Source: an uncultured Acidobacteriaceae bacterium (GTDB lineage Bacteria > Acidobacteriota > Terriglobia > Terriglobales > Acidobacteriaceae). Taken from it: a stretch of DNA of 64,000 nt. Below the pieces are notes generated by a model that did no database searches, had not been told where the DNA came from, and saw only the letters and a program-made list of their open reading frames with translations. Shown piece after piece: positions 62,220 to 64,000 of the stretch (the stretch's first letter is position 1; every line of letters begins with the position of its first letter). The stretch lies in assembly GCA_903828675.1 (NCBI GenBank), contig CAIKND010000095.1, forward strand, positions 34,250 to 98,249, given 5' to 3'. The position numbers and the translations under genes are program-made.

Positions 62220-62330
62220 GCTTGCGTCGGAGTGCCCCGATGTTCGCTCAACATCACTTGCATGATGCTCCAGAAAGCGCCACTCAAGAAATCCACCTGC
62301 AGCGTCTGCTCTTTTCATCACTGCCGTCAG

Positions 62331-63563
62331 CTACACAGCCGGCTTTGCGCTCTGTTGATTCGCCTGCTCGAATTCCGAATGCCTGAAGAGAACCTTGTGC
62401 AGCACCAGCGCCGCGGCGCCGCGCAACCGTGCCGTATCGCCATCCATCGCCGCCACCACGCGCGGCGTGCTCGACGTGAATGACTTCGCGATCAACTGGC
62501 TCTCCAAAATCGGGCACACGCGAGACCATAAGGCCGTGCAATCCCCCGCGATGATCACCACCTCCGGGGCCAGCCCTGCGACCAGAATCGCAAGCCCTCG
62601 CCCCAGGAAGGCCATCATCTTGTCAATCGAGCGCAGTGCCCGGATATCTCCGGCGATCGCCAGGTTCAGCAGTTCCTTGAATGATTCAAGCTTGCTCTCC
62701 GGCACCAGTTCCTTGTAGTAGCGTATGGCCGCTCGGTTTGACGCGAACGTCTCCCAGCATCCGGTGTTTCCGCAGCCGCAAACAGTGCCGGAATCCTCAA
62801 GTGGCATGTGGCCGAACTCGCCCGCCATGTCATTTCTTCCGCGCACCAGCCGCCCATCCACCAGCAATCCCGTGCCTATACCTTCTGACACCGAAACAAC
62901 AATCATGTTTGAAGTGTGGCCAAATTTTCCAAACCACTGCTCGGCGAGCAGGCAGGCATTGGCGGCGTTTTCCATCTCGATCGGTGTCTGCAAAACCCTC
63001 TGCAATTCCTCGTGCACGTCTATCTGCGTCCACGGCACATTCGGCGAAAAAAGCACCTGGTGCGTCTTCTGGTCCACTCGGCCAGACACGCTCACGCCCA
63101 CACCCGCGAACAGCCGGTCGCCCGAGGACGCACGCAAGGACTGCGCAGCCTTCGCGATCTTTGCGATCGACTTCTTCAAGTCATTTTTGGAGTTGCCGTG
63201 AGCAGAAATCGAGATTGCTTCCTGCCTCACTATCTTGCCATTGATGTCCACAACGGCGAGTGTGGCGCTTCCCGGCCGCAGGTCGATTGCAAGCGTTACG
63301 TGCTGGTCGTTCAGGGTCACAAAGGTTGGGCGGCGTCCCCGAGGCAGCCGGCCCAGCGTGCCCGGCAACACCCATCCCTCGTCGATCAGTTGACCGATAA
63401 TCACTGAAACGGTGCTCGGCTGCAATCCGGTCAGCCGCGCCAGATCCGCGCGACTCACAGGCTGGTGCAGATGAATGGTGTGCAGAAGAATATCGCGGTT
63501 GATTTCGCGGGCGGTCTCGCTTGAAGCGACGCCGCGGCGCAGACGACTCGGCTTAGTAGTCAC
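62331..63563 (-). CDS. ROK-family transcriptional repressor (NagC/XylR/Mlc type)
   Basis: A 410-residue ROK protein. The N-terminal winged helix is RADLARLTGLQPSTVSVIIGQL (residues 38-60); the sugar-kinase-like domain follows with the zinc site CGCGNTGCWETFAS and the Asp/Gly segments GIGTGLLVDG. ROK repressors release DNA when they bind a sugar. It is the likely regulator of the carbohydrate locus, though its target boxes are not identified. Confidence 0.9.
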   Translation of the reverse strand: MTTKPSRLRRGVASSETAREINRDILLHTIHLHQPVSRADLARLTGLQPSTVSVIIGQLIDEGWVLPGTLGRLPRGRRPTFVTLNDQHVTLAIDLRPGSATLAVVDINGKIVRQEAISISAHGNSKNDLKKSIAKIAKAAQSLRASSGDRLFAGVGVSVSGRVDQKTHQVLFSPNVPWTQIDVHEELQRVLQTPIEMENAANACLLAEQWFGKFGHTSNMIVVSVSEGIGTGLLVDGRLVRGRNDMAGEFGHMPLEDSGTVCGCGNTGCWETFASNRAAIRYYKELVPESKLESFKELLNLAIAGDIRALRSIDKMMAFLGRGLAILVAGLAPEVVIIAGDCTALWSRVCPILESQLIAKSFTSSTPRVVAAMDGDTARLRGAAALVLHKVLFRHSEFEQANQQSAKPAV

Positions 63564-64000
63564 GTGCGTACCTGTGAATCTTCAAGATCAGGCCCCATCC
63601 ATGTCAGGCCCATTTCGACTGTTGGCCGTCTCTTGTATGCAAGATCGGCAACGGCAACGGAATAATCAGCGAAGCTGTGAATCCCTTGACCATGAATCAC
63701 GAACAAAGCTCTGTTCCCATGCCGGATACTTACGACTGCGAGGTACTCCAGATGCTACAGTCTCGCTCGGCAATGTCGCCACCGCATTTTCAATCTTCCC
63801 GGCAAAACTGCTCTATTCTTCGCTCCTCCCCCGTGTCTATCCGGGAACCCTCTCCCTTCCCAACCACCCTCACGCCGTGACATCCCGCTCGCGTTCGCGT
63901 TACCCTCATATGTACGCGCGCAGCGCGGTAACGGGGGAACCAGAGTAGATGCGTCTCGAAGGCAACACCGGCAAGGGACTTTTTCCTTAAGAAAAAGTCG
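63564..64000. other. 437-base end of window without a recognised gene
   Basis: Open frames here lack recognisable protein features. The ROK promoter should lie at its left end. The right edge has a perfect hairpin (63977-63999): GACTTTTTC, loop CTTAA, GAAAAAGTC. This could be a terminator or a mobile-element end; the neighbour is out of view. Confidence 0.4.

Overview
This 64 kb window looks like chromosome of a GC-rich (about 60% by eye) Gram-negative bacterium, most likely an Acidobacteriota of the Terriglobia type. That placement is inference from gene content: orphan MacB-type permease genes, a cytochrome bc plus cbb3 respiratory cluster with a multihaem cytochrome c, an XRE-cupin regulator, many secreted glycosidases and Gfo/Idh/MocA oxidoreductases, and DUF6152/DUF6644 proteins. 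No 16S rRNA, tRNA, phage, transposase gene or CRISPR array was recognised. The only RNA gene seen is RNase P RNA.

Layout. 1-13.5 kb: scattered single genes (VOC protein, AsmA-like protein, zinc-ribbon coiled coil, nucleotidase, flagellin behind a sigma-28-type promoter, TolB-like propeller, XRE-cupin regulator, SDR epimerase, asnS, nitroreductase, YdcF-like protein, beta-barrel). 13.9-20.6 kb: glgC, DUF6644 and DUF6152, a two-lipoyl E2 acyltransferase beside lipB, a DoxX-like protein and rsgA. 20.7-24 kb: alpha-L-fucosidase, an MNT/HEPN toxin-antitoxin pair, rnpB and dut. 24.3-29.7 kb: four MacB-type permease genes in an A-B-A'-B' tandem duplication without an ATPase, interrupted by a four-helix-bundle gene flanked by an inverted repeat.

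30-43.7 kb is a dense run of 14 same-strand genes for respiration: ccoS-like, Rieske protein, cytochrome b, a heptahaem cytochrome c, ccoN, ccoO, ccoQ-like, a small membrane protein, a GltD-like flavoprotein fused to a two-cluster ferredoxin, SafE/TauE-like copper-handling protein, ccoG, a one-TM protein, the copper ATPase ccoI, and an Rrf2 regulator with three cysteines. Together they would carry electrons from quinol through a bc complex and multihaem cytochrome to a cbb3 oxidase, with its assembly factors. No separate ccoP is present. A CRP/FNR-like palindrome and a sigma-70-like promoter precede the run.

43.8-53.4 kb is an envelope-defence locus. DUF1175 (with an NlpC/P60-like Cys/His pattern), a thioester-containing alpha-2-macroglobulin and an internally duplicated membrane protein are translationally coupled; a transpeptidase-only PBP and a SpoIID-gluzincin fusion are encoded convergently. 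53.6-63.6 kb is a carbohydrate locus: a six-hairpin glycosidase, cupin, three Gfo/Idh/MocA proteins, an SDR, a ManD-type mannonate dehydratase and a ROK repressor. This suggests uptake-independent breakdown of a plant- or microbe-derived sugar acid polymer (inference).

Other points: a recurring palindrome family (four copies), two genes whose best start codons are ATC and ATA, an RNase P RNA with an enlarged P12 region, and a 30-residue in-frame duplication in the flavoprotein.
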